Shown here one piece after another: positions 30,835 through 41,098 of a stretch of DNA of 64,000 nt. A model generated the notes under the pieces. That model ran no database searches. It had not been told where the DNA came from and saw only the letters and a program-made list of their open reading frames with translations. Both the position numbers and the translations under genes were made by a program. Origin of the DNA: Leishmania infantum JPCM5 (Eukaryota; Euglenozoa; Kinetoplastea; Trypanosomatida; Trypanosomatidae); assembly GCF_000002875.2 (NCBI RefSeq), contig NC_009415.2:258001-322000 (forward strand), written 5' to 3'. Every line of letters starts with the position of its first letter. Position 1 is the first letter of the stretch.

Positions 30835-31572
30835 TCAAATCGGCGATGGGCCGTACATGCACTGGGGCGGCTGTGGAGGCGCCCCGTAGTAGCTGCCTTG
30901 CAGTGGCGCTTGCTGATAGTAGATGGGGTGGGGTGGAGGCTGCGCCTGCTGCGCATAGGTTGGCTGCTGGGTATAGAACGGCTGCGATTGAGGCTTCGGC
31001 GGAAGTGCCACCTGCGCCTGCAGCGGGATGCCGATCGCCGGCTCGCTGGATGATGGCTTCTGGACGCAGTCCAAGTCATCCGCACATGCCACCTGCTTCA
31101 ACTCGGTAGTGTTCATTGCATGCTTTGTGGCCGCAGCGGCGTTGTATTCCTCAATGGAGCGCACCACCATGCTGCTGGGCTGAGGATCAACGCCAAAGTC
31201 TACCGCCAGTGCTTGCAGATGAAGCTCTGCCGAAGAGAGCCCCGTGCCCTTGAGGATGACCCATAAGTCGCTCACAACGCCACGCGTCAAGCCGTTCAAA
31301 GAGAGCGCATAGGCGCCCATCAGGTCGTCTACAATGACGTTGTTGTTCCACAGCTCGAAAACGATCTGTTCGGAGTCGTAGTCGGCGACCTGGAACTTGA
31401 CCACCTCATTCCAGACGGGGTGGAGACTGCTACTGGCCACCTTAGTCTTGTACTTGCTCTGCGTCTTTTTCCTGTCGCCCATCACGACCTTCACATACGG
31501 GTCGGGAGCACCAGCCTTTCGGGTGTCGCCGATGTTGCGAGCACCGCAGATGCACACCTCCAGGCGACCCAT
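30835..31572 (-). CDS. C2-domain protein with proline-rich tail, 245 aa
   Basis: I chose the ATG at 31572 (MGRLEVCICGARNI), because the paralogue at 32.6 kb starts identically and the 38 upstream codons have no counterpart. Residues ~1-130 form one C2 domain: first strand, GAPDPYVKVVMG with the Asp-Pro-Tyr-Val signature, NPVW-type turn HPVWNEVVKFQV, and WNNNVIVDDLMGAYALSL, whose paired Asp residues could bind calcium. The remainder (from ~150) is rich in Gln, Pro and Tyr (QPTYAQQAQPPPHPIYYQQ) and likely disordered. Such proteins are expected to bind phospholipid membranes, with calcium dependence plausible but unproven. Its last 18 codons form the edge of duplicated segment A, and a truncated copy of them sits at 58.4 kb. 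Confidence 0.88.
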   Translation of the reverse strand: MGRLEVCICGARNIGDTRKAGAPDPYVKVVMGDRKKTQSKYKTKVASSSLHPVWNEVVKFQVADYDSEQIVFELWNNNVIVDDLMGAYALSLNGLTRGVVSDLWVILKGTGLSSAELHLQALAVDFGVDPQPSSMVVRSIEEYNAAAATKHAMNTTELKQVACADDLDCVQKPSSSEPAIGIPLQAQVALPPKPQSQPFYTQQPTYAQQAQPPPHPIYYQQAPLQGSYYGAPPQPPQCMYGPSPI

Positions 31573-32612
31573 TGTGCGGTGCCTCTTCCTCTCTCTTAAA
31601 TCTAGCCAAGGAAGCGTGAAGCGGGAAGCGTCCAAAGGCAGAGCAATGAAGCGCCGCCCTGGAGAGCAAGGGTACGCTGCTCGCACACTTGTCTAGCCCG
31701 GAGAGAACAGAGTTGGCTACCGCGCACACCTACCAGCAGAGCTAGTCCTTCGGGTATATATATATATATGCTTGTGCTGCGTCTTCGGCGAGAAGAGGGC
31801 AGATCAGAGGAGGATGTGAGAGAGAGAAAGCGCGCGAGAGAAGGCGGCGAGAGTAAAAGAACCATCGGCAGCTACGACGTGTGAGCAACCGTAACGAGAG
31901 TGGAAGGAGAGGGAAGCACAGAGCTGAACAGCTGTCGTCTTTCGCTAGAGTAGCTCTTCGCTAACAAACCGCACAGAAGCCGCACCCACCTCCGTCACGT
32001 CGATCAGACTCGCTACTCCTTTCGTTGTAGTGCACCGCTCGAGATCCTTCCGCAACGGGCACATGCTTTCTCACTGTAAAGCGATGACTCCGGCTCCAAG
32101 TACCCAAACTGGTGCACAGACGGCAGCATGACAGTAACGCCAAAGAAAACAGCGGATTGCAACACAAAAAAACACCACATTAAGAGAAGTCGAGCCCGAT
32201 CGCTGGAACCGTGTCCGCCGTACAGGAATCCATGCCGATGGGAGACCGGCAACACGCGAGACACATGAGAGGACAAGAATAAAGTGAGATGAGCGAGACA
32301 AGCTCAAACCCCAAAGCCGCATTCCGCGTTGTCGGCGCGCAACACTGAAGCTAGACGTGCCGCCAAACAAAAGATAGGAGGAGGGGAGGAAAGCAGCAAA
32401 TCATCAGAAGGGAAGCAGGTGACACAAGCAACCAAAATGTAGGGCCCACACAAAGGCTCGAATGTTCAGGCCCACGTGACTTCGCCGATGGAGATGAGAG
32501 AGGGAGTAAAACGGCGCTGCAAGATGCGCTGGCAACCGCACGTGGCGATCCTCTCTTCACCCGCTTCGCAGGCGCCGATGCGCGTTTTCTCCCTTTGTGT
32601 CCGCAGCCTCGC
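31573..32612. other. Intergenic between the two C2 genes
   Basis: No gene recognised. A TA microsatellite lies at 31,755-31,769. Pyrimidine-rich sense tracts upstream of the C2 start (31,580-31,600; 31,825-31,860) may serve splicing. Confidence 0.5.
31755..31769. repeat. TA microsatellite
   Basis: Seven to eight TA units in the upstream region of the C2 gene. Confidence 0.85.
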
Positions 32613-33479
32613 TTACATGTCGGGCGGGATACCGTAGGCCATCTGCACCGGCCGCCGCTGCGGAGGAGGAGGGCCGTACATCTGGGGTGGCGGAGGACCG
32701 GCAGCGTACGGTAGAGACTGTGGCGGCTGCGGGGCGCCATACATAGGCTGCGGGGGCGGGGGCGCGCCATAGCTGTAGTTTTGCGGCGCCGGAGCAGCGC
32801 CGTAGCCGTACCCCTGTGAAGGTGGCTGCTGTGGCGGTGGGGGAGGAGCACCGTATGCGTACCCCTGCGGTTGTGGTGGAGCCATGTAGCCATACTGTAC
32901 TTGCGGCATCGGCGCAGCCGAGGCGCTGTAGACTACCGGCGGCGGGGGCCCGAGCGGAGCAGGGGGGTACGACTGCAGTACAATCCCTTGCGCTGGCGGC
33001 ACGTAGTTCTTCGGTGGACGGTATGTCTGGCCCGTAGACGGCACCATGGTGTCCCCCTCGAGCGATAAGGTGAGCCGGTCGCCAGGCCCCGGATCGCGGC
33101 CAAAGTCGACAGCGAGGACGCGCAAGTGCAGCTCCGAGGGGGAGCCCTTCGTTCCCTCGAGAAGCACCCAGGTATCGACGACGACGCCGCGGGTTAGGCC
33201 GTTGAGGGAGAGGCTGTAGCTTCCGAGGAGGTCGTCTACGATGACGTTGTCGTTCCACAGCTCGAAAACCACCTGCATCGAGTCGTAGTCAGCGACCTGA
33301 AACTTGAAGAGCTCATTCCAGACGGGGTTAAGGCAGTTCTCGGCTACGTGGGTCTTGTATTTAATCTGCGACTTCTTATTGCTACCCAGCTTGACCTTCA
33401 CGTACGGGTCGGGTTTACCCACCTTCTGCACGTTCGCCACATTGCGGGCGCCGCAGACACGGATCTCAAGGCGGCCCAT
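32613..33479 (-). CDS. C2-domain protein with Tyr-Gly/Pro-rich tail, 288 aa
   Basis: The ATG at 33479 gives MGRLEIRVCGARNVANVQKV, aligned with the paralogue at 30.8 kb; an upstream extension of the frame (to 33767) translates untranslated sequence. Residues ~1-130 are a C2 domain (GKPDPYVKVKLGSNKKSQIK, NPVWNELFKFQVADYDSMQV, WNDNVIVDDLLGSYSLSL), closely similar to its neighbour, so the genes arose by tandem duplication. Calcium-ligand positions (DPYV and the DD pair) are retained. The tail (about 150-288) is much longer and holds repeats of the type YGAPPPPPQ and MYGPPPP, low-complexity sequence likely to be disordered and possibly able to self-associate or bind EF-hand or SH3-like partners. 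Cytosolic membrane-binding adaptor is the most likely role. Confidence 0.9.
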   Translation of the reverse strand: MGRLEIRVCGARNVANVQKVGKPDPYVKVKLGSNKKSQIKYKTHVAENCLNPVWNELFKFQVADYDSMQVVFELWNDNVIVDDLLGSYSLSLNGLTRGVVVDTWVLLEGTKGSPSELHLRVLAVDFGRDPGPGDRLTLSLEGDTMVPSTGQTYRPPKNYVPPAQGIVLQSYPPAPLGPPPPVVYSASAAPMPQVQYGYMAPPQPQGYAYGAPPPPPQQPPSQGYGYGAAPAPQNYSYGAPPPPQPMYGAPQPPQSLPYAAGPPPPQMYGPPPPQRRPVQMAYGIPPDM

Positions 33480-34113
33480 CACTCGGGAGGCGGCAGCACA
33501 GAGAGAGAAAACGAAGAGAGAACGAGGAAAGACGTACACTAAAAAAGGGGTCGAGGCGAGAGTGTGCACGGTGGCGGTGCGTGAGAGGACGGCGGCGCTT
33601 CGCACGTTGGGTGAATCGCGAGAGCGCGTGACTGGCGGAAGCGGAGCAGCCTGAGAGAGCACAAAGAGGATGGGGGGAGTAGAACGGAGATGGAGCCCGT
33701 CAGTGCAGGGTGCGCTGATGAAAAAGACCGCGGCTGCGATAGGGCTGTGGCCTGCGACGGCTGCCATCTCCTATCACGCTTTTCATCGATCGCAATACAC
33801 TGATAAGACTCTGCGCCGTGGCTGCCTGCGGGCTCGCATGAATTGCTCGAGTTCGGCAGAGAAGGCATACGACACCGCCACGTAGGAGGTGCGGGCTGGA
33901 CACTTGCGAGGGACGTGCTCACGAAGAGTCCGCCAACCGCAATGCACGCTGCGCCTACAGAGAACATGCTTTTTCGACTAGCCATAGTCAGCAGCAGCGA
34001 CCTGGTGCGGAGAAGGGGAGAACCAAAGAGCGTGTAGAGGAGACAGGCAAGAGAGGCGCACACAACACAGAAAGCAGCGCAACACACATACACACCGAGA
34101 GAGTGAGAGGCGC

Positions 34114-34157
34114 GCCCCCTTTCCCTCCCTCCCTCCCTCCCTTCCCACCCCCCCCCA
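34114..34157 (-). other. G-quadruplex-prone tract in sense orientation
   Basis: The minus strand carries at least six G-runs of three or more separated by one to three bases (five GGGA units plus a nine-G run) within ~42 bases. This satisfies the usual G-quadruplex pattern. It lies about 640 bases upstream of the C2 start, within the transcribed strand's RNA-like sequence. A structural or processing role is inference. Confidence 0.6.
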
Positions 34158-34805
34158 AAAAAAAAAACGAAGAGCGCAAAGAGGAAGCGCAACAACAGGT
34201 ATCCGAAAAGGGAAGTTGCACGCAGCAAAACAGCCGGTTGCACGCCCACATGGCAGGGAAGCGAACGCAGAGAGGAGACCACCAGCACGTTTCTCTCTTC
34301 TTCTTTTTTGTTTGCCCTTCTCTCCAACGAGAGGAGAGGTGACACGGAGGATGGCGGGCGCTTGCTCGCCGCCTTCGCATGGATGCGCATTCCAGAACGG
34401 TCCTGCACGTGAGAGAGGAGGGGGAGGAGGGAGACCAGCGAAGACAAGGTCGCAATAAGCGAGGGGGCTTCGGCGCGGCAACAGAGCAAGTGGGTTTCCG
34501 AGAAAGCACGCACGTGAGGGCAGCCTCCTGTGTGCCCGCTGGCCCACGTCTTCACTACAGCAGCCACAAAACACGCGTCGAGCAGACCGCGAAGGGGGAG
34601 CGGATAATGAGGCAGAGAAACAACAACATAAGGCGCTACACGGCAGGGCTTTTCAAGCGCACAGGCCAAGAGAAGGGGCTATGCGATGGCACACAGTGCA
34701 TGCAACACCATCCGTTAAGGGGCCACCCCGCCTCCAACACTCCGAGGCTCACTCAATGGCCCTCAACGGACAATATGCCTTTTACAGCGTACCATAACAT
34801 CCGCG

Positions 34806-34824
34806 GTGTGTGTGTGTGTGTGTG
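34806..34824. repeat. GT microsatellite
   Basis: About nine uninterrupted GT units. Confidence 0.9.
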
Positions 34825-35122
34825 GATCGAGGAAACATATAAAGGGTGTGCTCGCATAAAGCGACACTGCTCAAATCCGCGCCGTCAGGCACACGGACGC
34901 CTCTTCGTCGCCGACGAGTGCGGCCGTGCGCTCGAGCAGATATGACTCACCGCTCCTGAGTGCCCTCCCCCGGTGCGTCTGTCGGTGAGGCATTGGATTA
35001 CTGTCTGACGATACAGAAGAAAGCGAGAAAAAAAAACGGCGCACAAGACCCGACGGCGAAAGAGAATTCACGACGGGTGCAAACAACCCTTCAGAGATGT
35101 CAGCGTGGAGAGCCAGTGCACT

Positions 35123-35860
35123 CTACTCGCGTGGCTGTGGAACACACGGCAGCCAAGCGCAGGGCAAGGCTATGGCTGAGCTACTGCAGAGATGCCGAAG
35201 CAGGTAACCGCCGCCTCCATGCGAGCTTCGAAGTGTACGCGCCCGCACGGTTTCTTCCGTCTTTACTGTGTCTGTCAGCGATGCACGACATTTATCAATG
35301 ACAGTCTGGATGGTTAATGTCTGGCGACGAGCCGCTGTTTCAAGGAGCATGGAGGAGACGGTGTCCTGCAGGACCTCGGGCCAGGGCGCAGACGGAGAAG
35401 CACTCTCTGTGGGCTACTGTTGCATGCGCCCGGTGAAGTATAGAGCAGGCGCTAAAAGGAAAACGCGACCATCTGTTGTGGCCATGCATAGTACACCCGT
35501 GGGCGTGCTGCCGAGGCTGTTGCTACCGCGGTGGTCGCAGCAGGCCGTTTGGTGTACAGGTTTTCCGTCTGCATAGCCGGGCGCAATGAAATACGTGTCA
35601 CTACTCCCTGCGCAGTGCATCGCCGACGAACTGCACCTCGAGCTTCTCGGGAGGTTGCCGGTGACGCTAGAGCGCCCGCGCAGAGCACTCACGCGACTTG
35701 GCATGGCCTACGGAGGCACACTTTTGATGTCCCGTGGAGCGCGGCTCGAGTCAGCGACTGAAAAGCGCACATGCCCCCCCCGTCACCAAAACGAGTCTTC
35801 CTCAGCGGCAAGTGCGTCTCTGTCGCGGTGCCTTAGCGCACCCCACATACCGATAGTGCT
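35123..35860 (-). pseudogene. Decayed coding region, family unknown
   Basis: The minus strand gives protein-like sequence over ~700 bases. The first piece, from an ATG near 35,857, ends RDRDALAAEEDSFW at a stop; a shifted frame resumes with LVLVTGGHVRFSVADSSRAP and then meets TAG. From the ATG at 35704 it continues without shift through SSDTYFIAPGYADGKPVHQ and MATTDGRVFLLAPALYFTGR, another TAG at 35414-35416, then LQDTVSSMLLETAARRQTLT and IDKCRASLTDTVKTEETVRA to a TAG at 35123. Composition differs clearly from surrounding noise. No family recognised. The simplest reading is a pseudogene with several nonsense changes and one frameshift. Confidence 0.4.
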
Positions 35861-37391
35861 CCTCGTCGCCTCTTCGTGCCTTGCCCCTTCCCTAAGCGAC
35901 ACGGTGGAGGGCAAACAGCAGCGACTTGGCTGCATCGTCATGTAAACATCTCAGACTTCATTCCACAGCATGTGAGAGAACATCACAACGTCGCGACTGA
36001 TAAGCGACGTCGCTGCTGGACTGCTGCTCAACCATTCGACAGTCATGCCAAGGTGCGTTGCAGGCTCTAGGAATGTGATACCCCTGAAGCGTCCGTCGCA
36101 CACGCACATCTCGAAGCGACTTTCCTGCGGAGTATGCCGTTCACCTTATGTGTCTTGTGTACTCTACTGCTGGCGCATAGTTGCAGGTTCAGCGATGTGC
36201 TGCTGTGTAGCGTAGGTGGTGGGTGTGAGAGACATGTGCACACGGTGGAAGAGAGAAGAACAGCCGTCAACCGGCAGGTGCATCGAGAAGGAAAACGACG
36301 GAGACGCAGAAGCGTTCACAGCCGAGTCTGTGACAGGCGCTCGGAGCAACCAATTCGTGTGTGTATCTCGTGCGTTGCTGAGTGCGATTACGTATCCCTG
36401 TGCATCCATCGAGATGCTGCACACCAGGCTTCAGCACTGCAAGGTGAGGCAATACGATTGCCCTTCCTTTTTTCATTTTCGTTTTCTCTGCTTGTCGGAG
36501 GAGCATGAAAGTGTTCAAGACGCACCGGCACAAAAGCAAGCACTAGCAGGTGCGTAAGAATCGACTGTGTGATACCGAAAGGCCCATTCGCTGGAAACAA
36601 CACTTTCAAGAGCCCTCGGCAGGAAGAGAAGCGCGGAGGGCAGGAGTAAAAAAAAAAAGCAAGACAGCACTCCGCCATGACAAAGGAGTGACCTCGTAGT
36701 GAAGCGGCAACACCATCATCCCCCCGCACGTGCATGCGGGCATAATCATCTGTGAAGCAGGAAGAGGGGGGATGGCGGTGGTGGCTGGGGAGGGGAGAAA
36801 GGTGCGTTGCGCGCGAGTACAGGGACGAGCAGCCGAGAGGAAAACAACAACAAAAATAGTACAACGCGGCCTCGAGGGCCACAGGGCAGGGAGTGATAGA
36901 TCGCGGACTGCACGTGGAAAGCAAGACGAAACAAACGACAAAGAGAGAAAACTGCGGCGCGGAAGGCGAAGACGGAGATGGAGATGCGAGAAACGATGAA
37001 GCATGTGGTCGACAACGCCAACCGCAGATCTCGCTGCCAAGACAACAAGTTTGTGTGCATATATATATATGCCCATGCAGATGTTAAGGCAGGAGTGAGC
37101 TCAAACCAAGCATCGGGAGAAAGGCGCGAGAGGCATGGAATCGTTCAGCAGAGAAAAGGGTTAGTGCTCATGTACACTGCAGACTCCTCTGGCAGATTGA
37201 GTGAGCAGTTAAACCTGCACCTGCACAAGTAGAGTGCAGCATCGACTCAGCGTGGGAGGTTTTGAGGGGGGTTGAGGGAAGATGGGCGAGAAGAACGGGA
37301 GATACATATGTAAATGAAAAATGGGGCAAGGAAGCAGCAAAACGAAAAGAGCACAGTTGAACAGAGTCTCGAGTGTATCTGCTTTTGTGTG

Positions 37392-37422
<31 letters not shown>

Positions 37423-37811
37423 CGGTGTGCATGTCTCTCGGACGAGAAAAAGAGCAACAGCAAACAACACCATCACCACCACAACAGAAAGAAGACGAGC
37501 ACCTACAGTCCAGGAAACAAAAATAAAAGGTAGCAACCAATAGAAAGCACGGCGCCGCCGCACTGAAGCGCCAAGACGTTGTTTTGTGGGGTTTTTTTTC
37601 AGCGTTTTGCTTTTCTTTTCCGGTTGTGTATGCACTTTCGACTTACATATAAGCCTCCCCCTCTCTCTTGGCACGCGCAGAACAAGTCAAAGTCACAGGC
37701 GAGGAGAGCTGCACTGCATCAAGCTGTGAAGCCGCGTGTACAAGAAAGCGAAAGCAAAAAAAAAAACAACAATATATAGAGAAATAGCAAGCAAGCGAGA
37801 GAGAGCATTTT
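35861..37811. other. Intergenic downstream of membrane-protein gene 1
   Basis: No convincing gene. Holds a TA run near 37,060-37,070 and a GT/GC alternating tract at 37,386-37,421. Minus-strand frames (36388-36924, 36606-37076) translate pyrimidine-rich sequence. Confidence 0.45.
37386..37421. repeat. Alternating GT/GC purine-pyrimidine tract
   Basis: About 36 bases of strict purine-pyrimidine alternation (GT units followed by GCGT units), a pattern able to adopt Z-DNA. Confidence 0.8.
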
Positions 37812-39761
37812 CTAAAAGAAGCGGCCAACGATTGCCTTGGCCGCCAGCAGTAGTTTGAAGAGTAGAATGCCTATGTAGACCAGCGCGATCGTGATAAAAA
37901 TGGTGAATACAAGCATCGGAACAAGCGCCACCTCTACTAGCCTCTGAGCGACAACGTAGCAGCCGCCTTTCGCGAAAACAACATCAGGGCATGTGCTGCA
38001 AAGGTTTACGTTATACGCGTCCACGACATCGCAACTGTGCAGGAACCCCGAGCAGTTATGACGGTTGTAGAAGGCGCAGAGTGCCGACGTTCCGTGGCTC
38101 ACCATGTGCTTGTAAATTGCGTTCTTTGTCATGTTTGCCAGAATGACCGCGATGCACATGATGCAGCAGACCGCGGAGAGGAAGCCGAAAAAAACGTGAA
38201 TGCCCACTAAAATCGTGCACTCGCGAAGCGGCAAGTGCACCACTGTGGCGTACACAACGTTGGTGATGCCGGTGATGCCCCATACAACGATTGATGCCAA
38301 GAAGCTCCTGATTAACTTATTCAGGAAGGTGATGATGAGGACGTCACTCACGGTGCTCAACGTCACGCTGAGAAACATCGCGAAGATCATCGTGAAGACA
38401 AGGATGACCACTGCAGCAAGGAAGGTGCCCTGCGGAATTTTCGTGAGATAGAGAATGCCCGTACTGGAGAAGAGGCCGGCAGGCGCGCGATAACGCTGCA
38501 ACTGCCGCTCCTCGCGGGCGCGTTTTCGCTCCTTCTCCGACTTGATGGCGCGGTCGGCCTTGACGAGAGCGGTAAGCTCCTCATGCACCAGCCGATTCAC
38601 CAGCTCACGGTCCACATCCGGCCATGCACACCGGACAGACAGGAATGCATAGAGCGGCACCTGGCGCGGGTTGTTGCCCTCGCTCGTGTGCACCAGGTAG
38701 CGCCGCACAAACATGCGCAGGCACTGCATGTCGTCAATGTGCTTCGCCGGGTCCTGGAAGAGCGAGTAGAAGATGGCATTCGGGTCGCGACCGAATTCGA
38801 CGTCCTGGATGTTCTTGCGCAAGAAGGTGACGTACGGGATCGGCCCGATGGATCCGCTGAAGCGCCGAAAGGCCCTGACTCGCAAACCACGGTTCACCGC
38901 ACCGGCACCACCGGCGCCCTCCTCCAACAGAAGCCGGGCGGCCCCCAACACACACTCCCTCCCATCCCCGTCGCGCACTTCGGCAGTTTCTAGCTCCGCC
39001 ACGGTTTTCAGCGGCACCGCGGGGGCCAAGCTGCCGGCGGCATCCGCCGCACACAGCACACACGAATCCGCTGTGATGGAAAGCGCCCTTTCATCGTCAG
39101 CACCCGCTTCGCCCTCCTTAGAGTTTGGGTGCACCGGCAGCCCGTCAAAGACAGATGGGCCAGACTGCGTCGCTGAGGCTTCGACGTTGGCCGCTGTAGG
39201 AACACTGTGTAAATGGCGGAGAACTTTCATCGCTTTTTGGATACGGTGCGGAGCGGATTTGACAGTGTTCTGCTCGTCCGGGGCAGGGTTTTCACTGTTC
39301 GCTAGGCATTTTTCATGTGCCTTGTACGCCTCGAAGTCCTCACACGTATACCGATTCACGTATATTAAACCAACCGAAGTCCCTGTGACCATGGACACGA
39401 GGCCTGTATAGTAGTAGGAGACGGACGTGGGACCGTTAGGAGGCAGCTTCACGCAAAAACTCACACAGCGACCAATCAGCTTCAGCTCGGGTGCGTTTAA
39501 CACTGGAAGATTTTGGATGGGAATGTTGTCGGGAATGGCAATACGCGACACCATCTCGTCGATCGAATCTTTTCGACTTGTATTCATACAAGCAGCACTT
39601 TGGTGAGGGGCAGGGAAAATATCTTCCTCTGGCGCCTCGCGCGTACTTATGGGCTCTCGCGCCGCCCGCCCCTGCGCTGAGTTGTCGCGGGAAAGGCTCA
39701 CGCTCGCCATACTGGGGTTGGTGAAGGCAAGATGATCCTCATTCTCCCGATGTGTTGGCAT
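37812..39761 (-). CDS. Multi-pass membrane protein 1 with large cytosolic N-terminus, 649 aa
   Basis: ATG-started frame with no signal peptide. Residues ~1-440 are hydrophilic: a conserved segment (PELKLIGRCVSFCVKLPP, VSYYYTGLVSMVTG), a variable Glu/Ala/Ser-rich stretch (~155-290), then a core (~298-444) with GSIGPIPYVTFLRKNIQDVE, FYSLFQDPAKHIDDMQCLRM and AFLSVRCAWPDVDRELVNRL. The rest holds about five membrane helices, with a Cys-rich loop (NRHNCSGFLHSC, NLCSTCPDVV) probably facing outside or a lumen. No family recognised with certainty; I have only a vague memory of Leishmania genes near class 3 lipases annotated as antimonial-resistance proteins, which I could not verify. The core is nearly identical at DNA level in the paralogue at 41.1 kb and fragment at 45.3 kb. 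Confidence 0.85.
   Translation of the reverse strand: MPTHRENEDHLAFTNPSMASVSLSRDNSAQGRAAREPISTREAPEEDIFPAPHQSAACMNTSRKDSIDEMVSRIAIPDNIPIQNLPVLNAPELKLIGRCVSFCVKLPPNGPTSVSYYYTGLVSMVTGTSVGLIYVNRYTCEDFEAYKAHEKCLANSENPAPDEQNTVKSAPHRIQKAMKVLRHLHSVPTAANVEASATQSGPSVFDGLPVHPNSKEGEAGADDERALSITADSCVLCAADAAGSLAPAVPLKTVAELETAEVRDGDGRECVLGAARLLLEEGAGGAGAVNRGLRVRAFRRFSGSIGPIPYVTFLRKNIQDVEFGRDPNAIFYSLFQDPAKHIDDMQCLRMFVRRYLVHTSEGNNPRQVPLYAFLSVRCAWPDVDRELVNRLVHEELTALVKADRAIKSEKERKRAREERQLQRYRAPAGLFSSTGILYLTKIPQGTFLAAVVILVFTMIFAMFLSVTLSTVSDVLIITFLNKLIRSFLASIVVWGITGITNVVYATVVHLPLRECTILVGIHVFFGFLSAVCCIMCIAVILANMTKNAIYKHMVSHGTSALCAFYNRHNCSGFLHSCDVVDAYNVNLCSTCPDVVFAKGGCYVVAQRLVEVALVPMLVFTIFITIALVYIGILLFKLLLAAKAIVGRFF
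38430..38871. repeat. 442-bp near-identical core shared with paralogue 2
   Basis: This block matches 41714-42155 at all but one visible position (38732-region g versus a), while sequence on both sides is strongly diverged between the two genes. The edges are sharp at the codons after FSGS-preceding FRRF and after LTKIPQ. This pattern is typical of gene conversion. Confidence 0.9.
38509..39182. repeat. 674-bp block copied to the fragment at 45.3 kb
   Basis: Matches 45368-46041 almost perfectly (one substitution noticed near 45,687). Unlike the block shared with gene 2 it includes the variable Glu/Ala-rich region of gene 1, so gene 1 is the donor or closest relative of the fragment. Confidence 0.9.
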
Positions 39762-41098
39762 TGCAGTTGAGTCACAATACTGCGAAGGTAAACAAGAGAA
39801 GCGAATGGCTCAGCCGCGAGCGAGTCAATAATGGCCGAGTGTGAGGGCAAGCAGAGGGGGGCGGGGGGATGCCGCACGAGTGTTGGCTGGTAGAATGAAA
39901 CTGAGGACAAGCACGAGAGAGAAGAAAAGGACAGAGCAGGTGTGACAGATGAAACACGAACGTGTTTCGGTGTGGTGGCTAAACAGGAATATGAGACAGA
40001 ACAAAAGTAGGGAGCGGAGGAGTGAGGATAGGCAGCCTACGAGCCCCGCGCGCATCGTGTATCGGCCGGCTCCACGCTCAGTCCTTTTGGTGGCCAGGAG
40101 AAGGACTGAGACTCTGGATGCGGTCCCGATCCTTGGGGGGGGGAGAGGGTGAATGCTGCAAGCGGTTCGGGGGTGGAGTGCACAGTACACCAACCACAGC
40201 GAACTGGTGAGCTATTCTGATATTAATCTAGCATCAAGTTCGAGCGACCCGCAGCACAGCTAGGCGGGGAGAATACCACACACCTGCGCATGCACTGGCC
40301 AAGGCGCACAGCGCTGTACATGAGGAGAGGGCGCAAAGGGGAATGCGGCAGTTCCAATTGCAGGAGCAAAACAAAAATACACGCACATACACACATGCAT
40401 GTAGATACAGTTATACGTACACATATGCGTATGCGTGTGTGTGTGTGCGCGCATATCTGTGCCTACATGCATGTGTATAGATATATAGATGTGTCTGCAT
40501 GGAAGAGAACGAGCAGAGCACACATCCTGTAAGGCTAGAGGACGACGTGGTGGCGGCGGTGGAGAGGAGGAAGTAGGAGACGACGACTAGCAGGGATTAG
40601 ATAAACGAGGAAGGAGGAGGAGGGGGAGGGGAGGGCGGAGAGGTGAACCGGTCAATGCACAACAGGGGTGGGGGAGCCCACGGAAAGGCATGGGGGGGGG
40701 GGGTAAAAAAAAAACAAAAAGGGAGAGAACGAGGGAGAGGAAGGGAAGGCAAAAATAAACACGGCGACGTCCAAGCCGAAGACGATGCGAGCATTCGTCT
40801 GAGTAGACACACAAGGGACGATACGGCAAACCGACCACAAAGAAACGAAGGCATCGAAACCTTTGCGGCGGATCGGCGACGAGGAAGAACTGGAGAGGCG
40901 CGTGGAAGGTATGCGCACCAGAAAAAGAAAACGGAACGGCAGACAGACAACCCGGCAAAAGCGACCCTCTCTCCGACACGATAGGCTACACGGATGGAGA
41001 ACACAAACAAAAGCACATGAACACCGAGAAAAACACAGTCCTCGGGAAGGGGCTGAGACAGACAGACAGAGAGAGAGCACAGTCAAAGGGCATCACGG
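39762..41098. other. Intergenic between the two membrane-protein genes
   Basis: No gene recognised. It contains mixed CA/GT/TA simple sequence at 40,380-40,500 and purine-rich plus-strand tracts at 40,600-40,760, which are pyrimidine-rich in the sense direction. Confidence 0.5.

Larger units (their letters stand above)
26899..30887. repeat. Segmental duplication, copy A (3,989 bp)
   Basis: The whole segment recurs at 54506-58489 with only scattered substitutions and a few small differences (most near 28,375-28,440, 28,860-28,900 and 28,975-29,030). It contains the SIDER2 element, the TAG-interrupted BAR-like gene, its upstream region and the last 53 bases of the C2 gene (30835-30887). Because the C2 gene is complete here and only its tail is present at 58.4 kb, copy A is the source. 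Confidence 0.93.
33480..35122. other. Intergenic upstream of the second C2 gene
   Basis: Contains strong sense-strand pyrimidine or G-rich tracts and no gene I trust. A 376-codon minus frame (33539-34669) runs through these tracts and has no domain. See separate entries for the G-rich block and the GT repeat. Confidence 0.5.

Noticed and set aside
33539..34669. 376-codon minus-strand frame upstream of the second C2 gene
   Set aside because: Translates pyrimidine and G-rich tracts, no domain, and the C2 paralogue fixes the real start at 33479.
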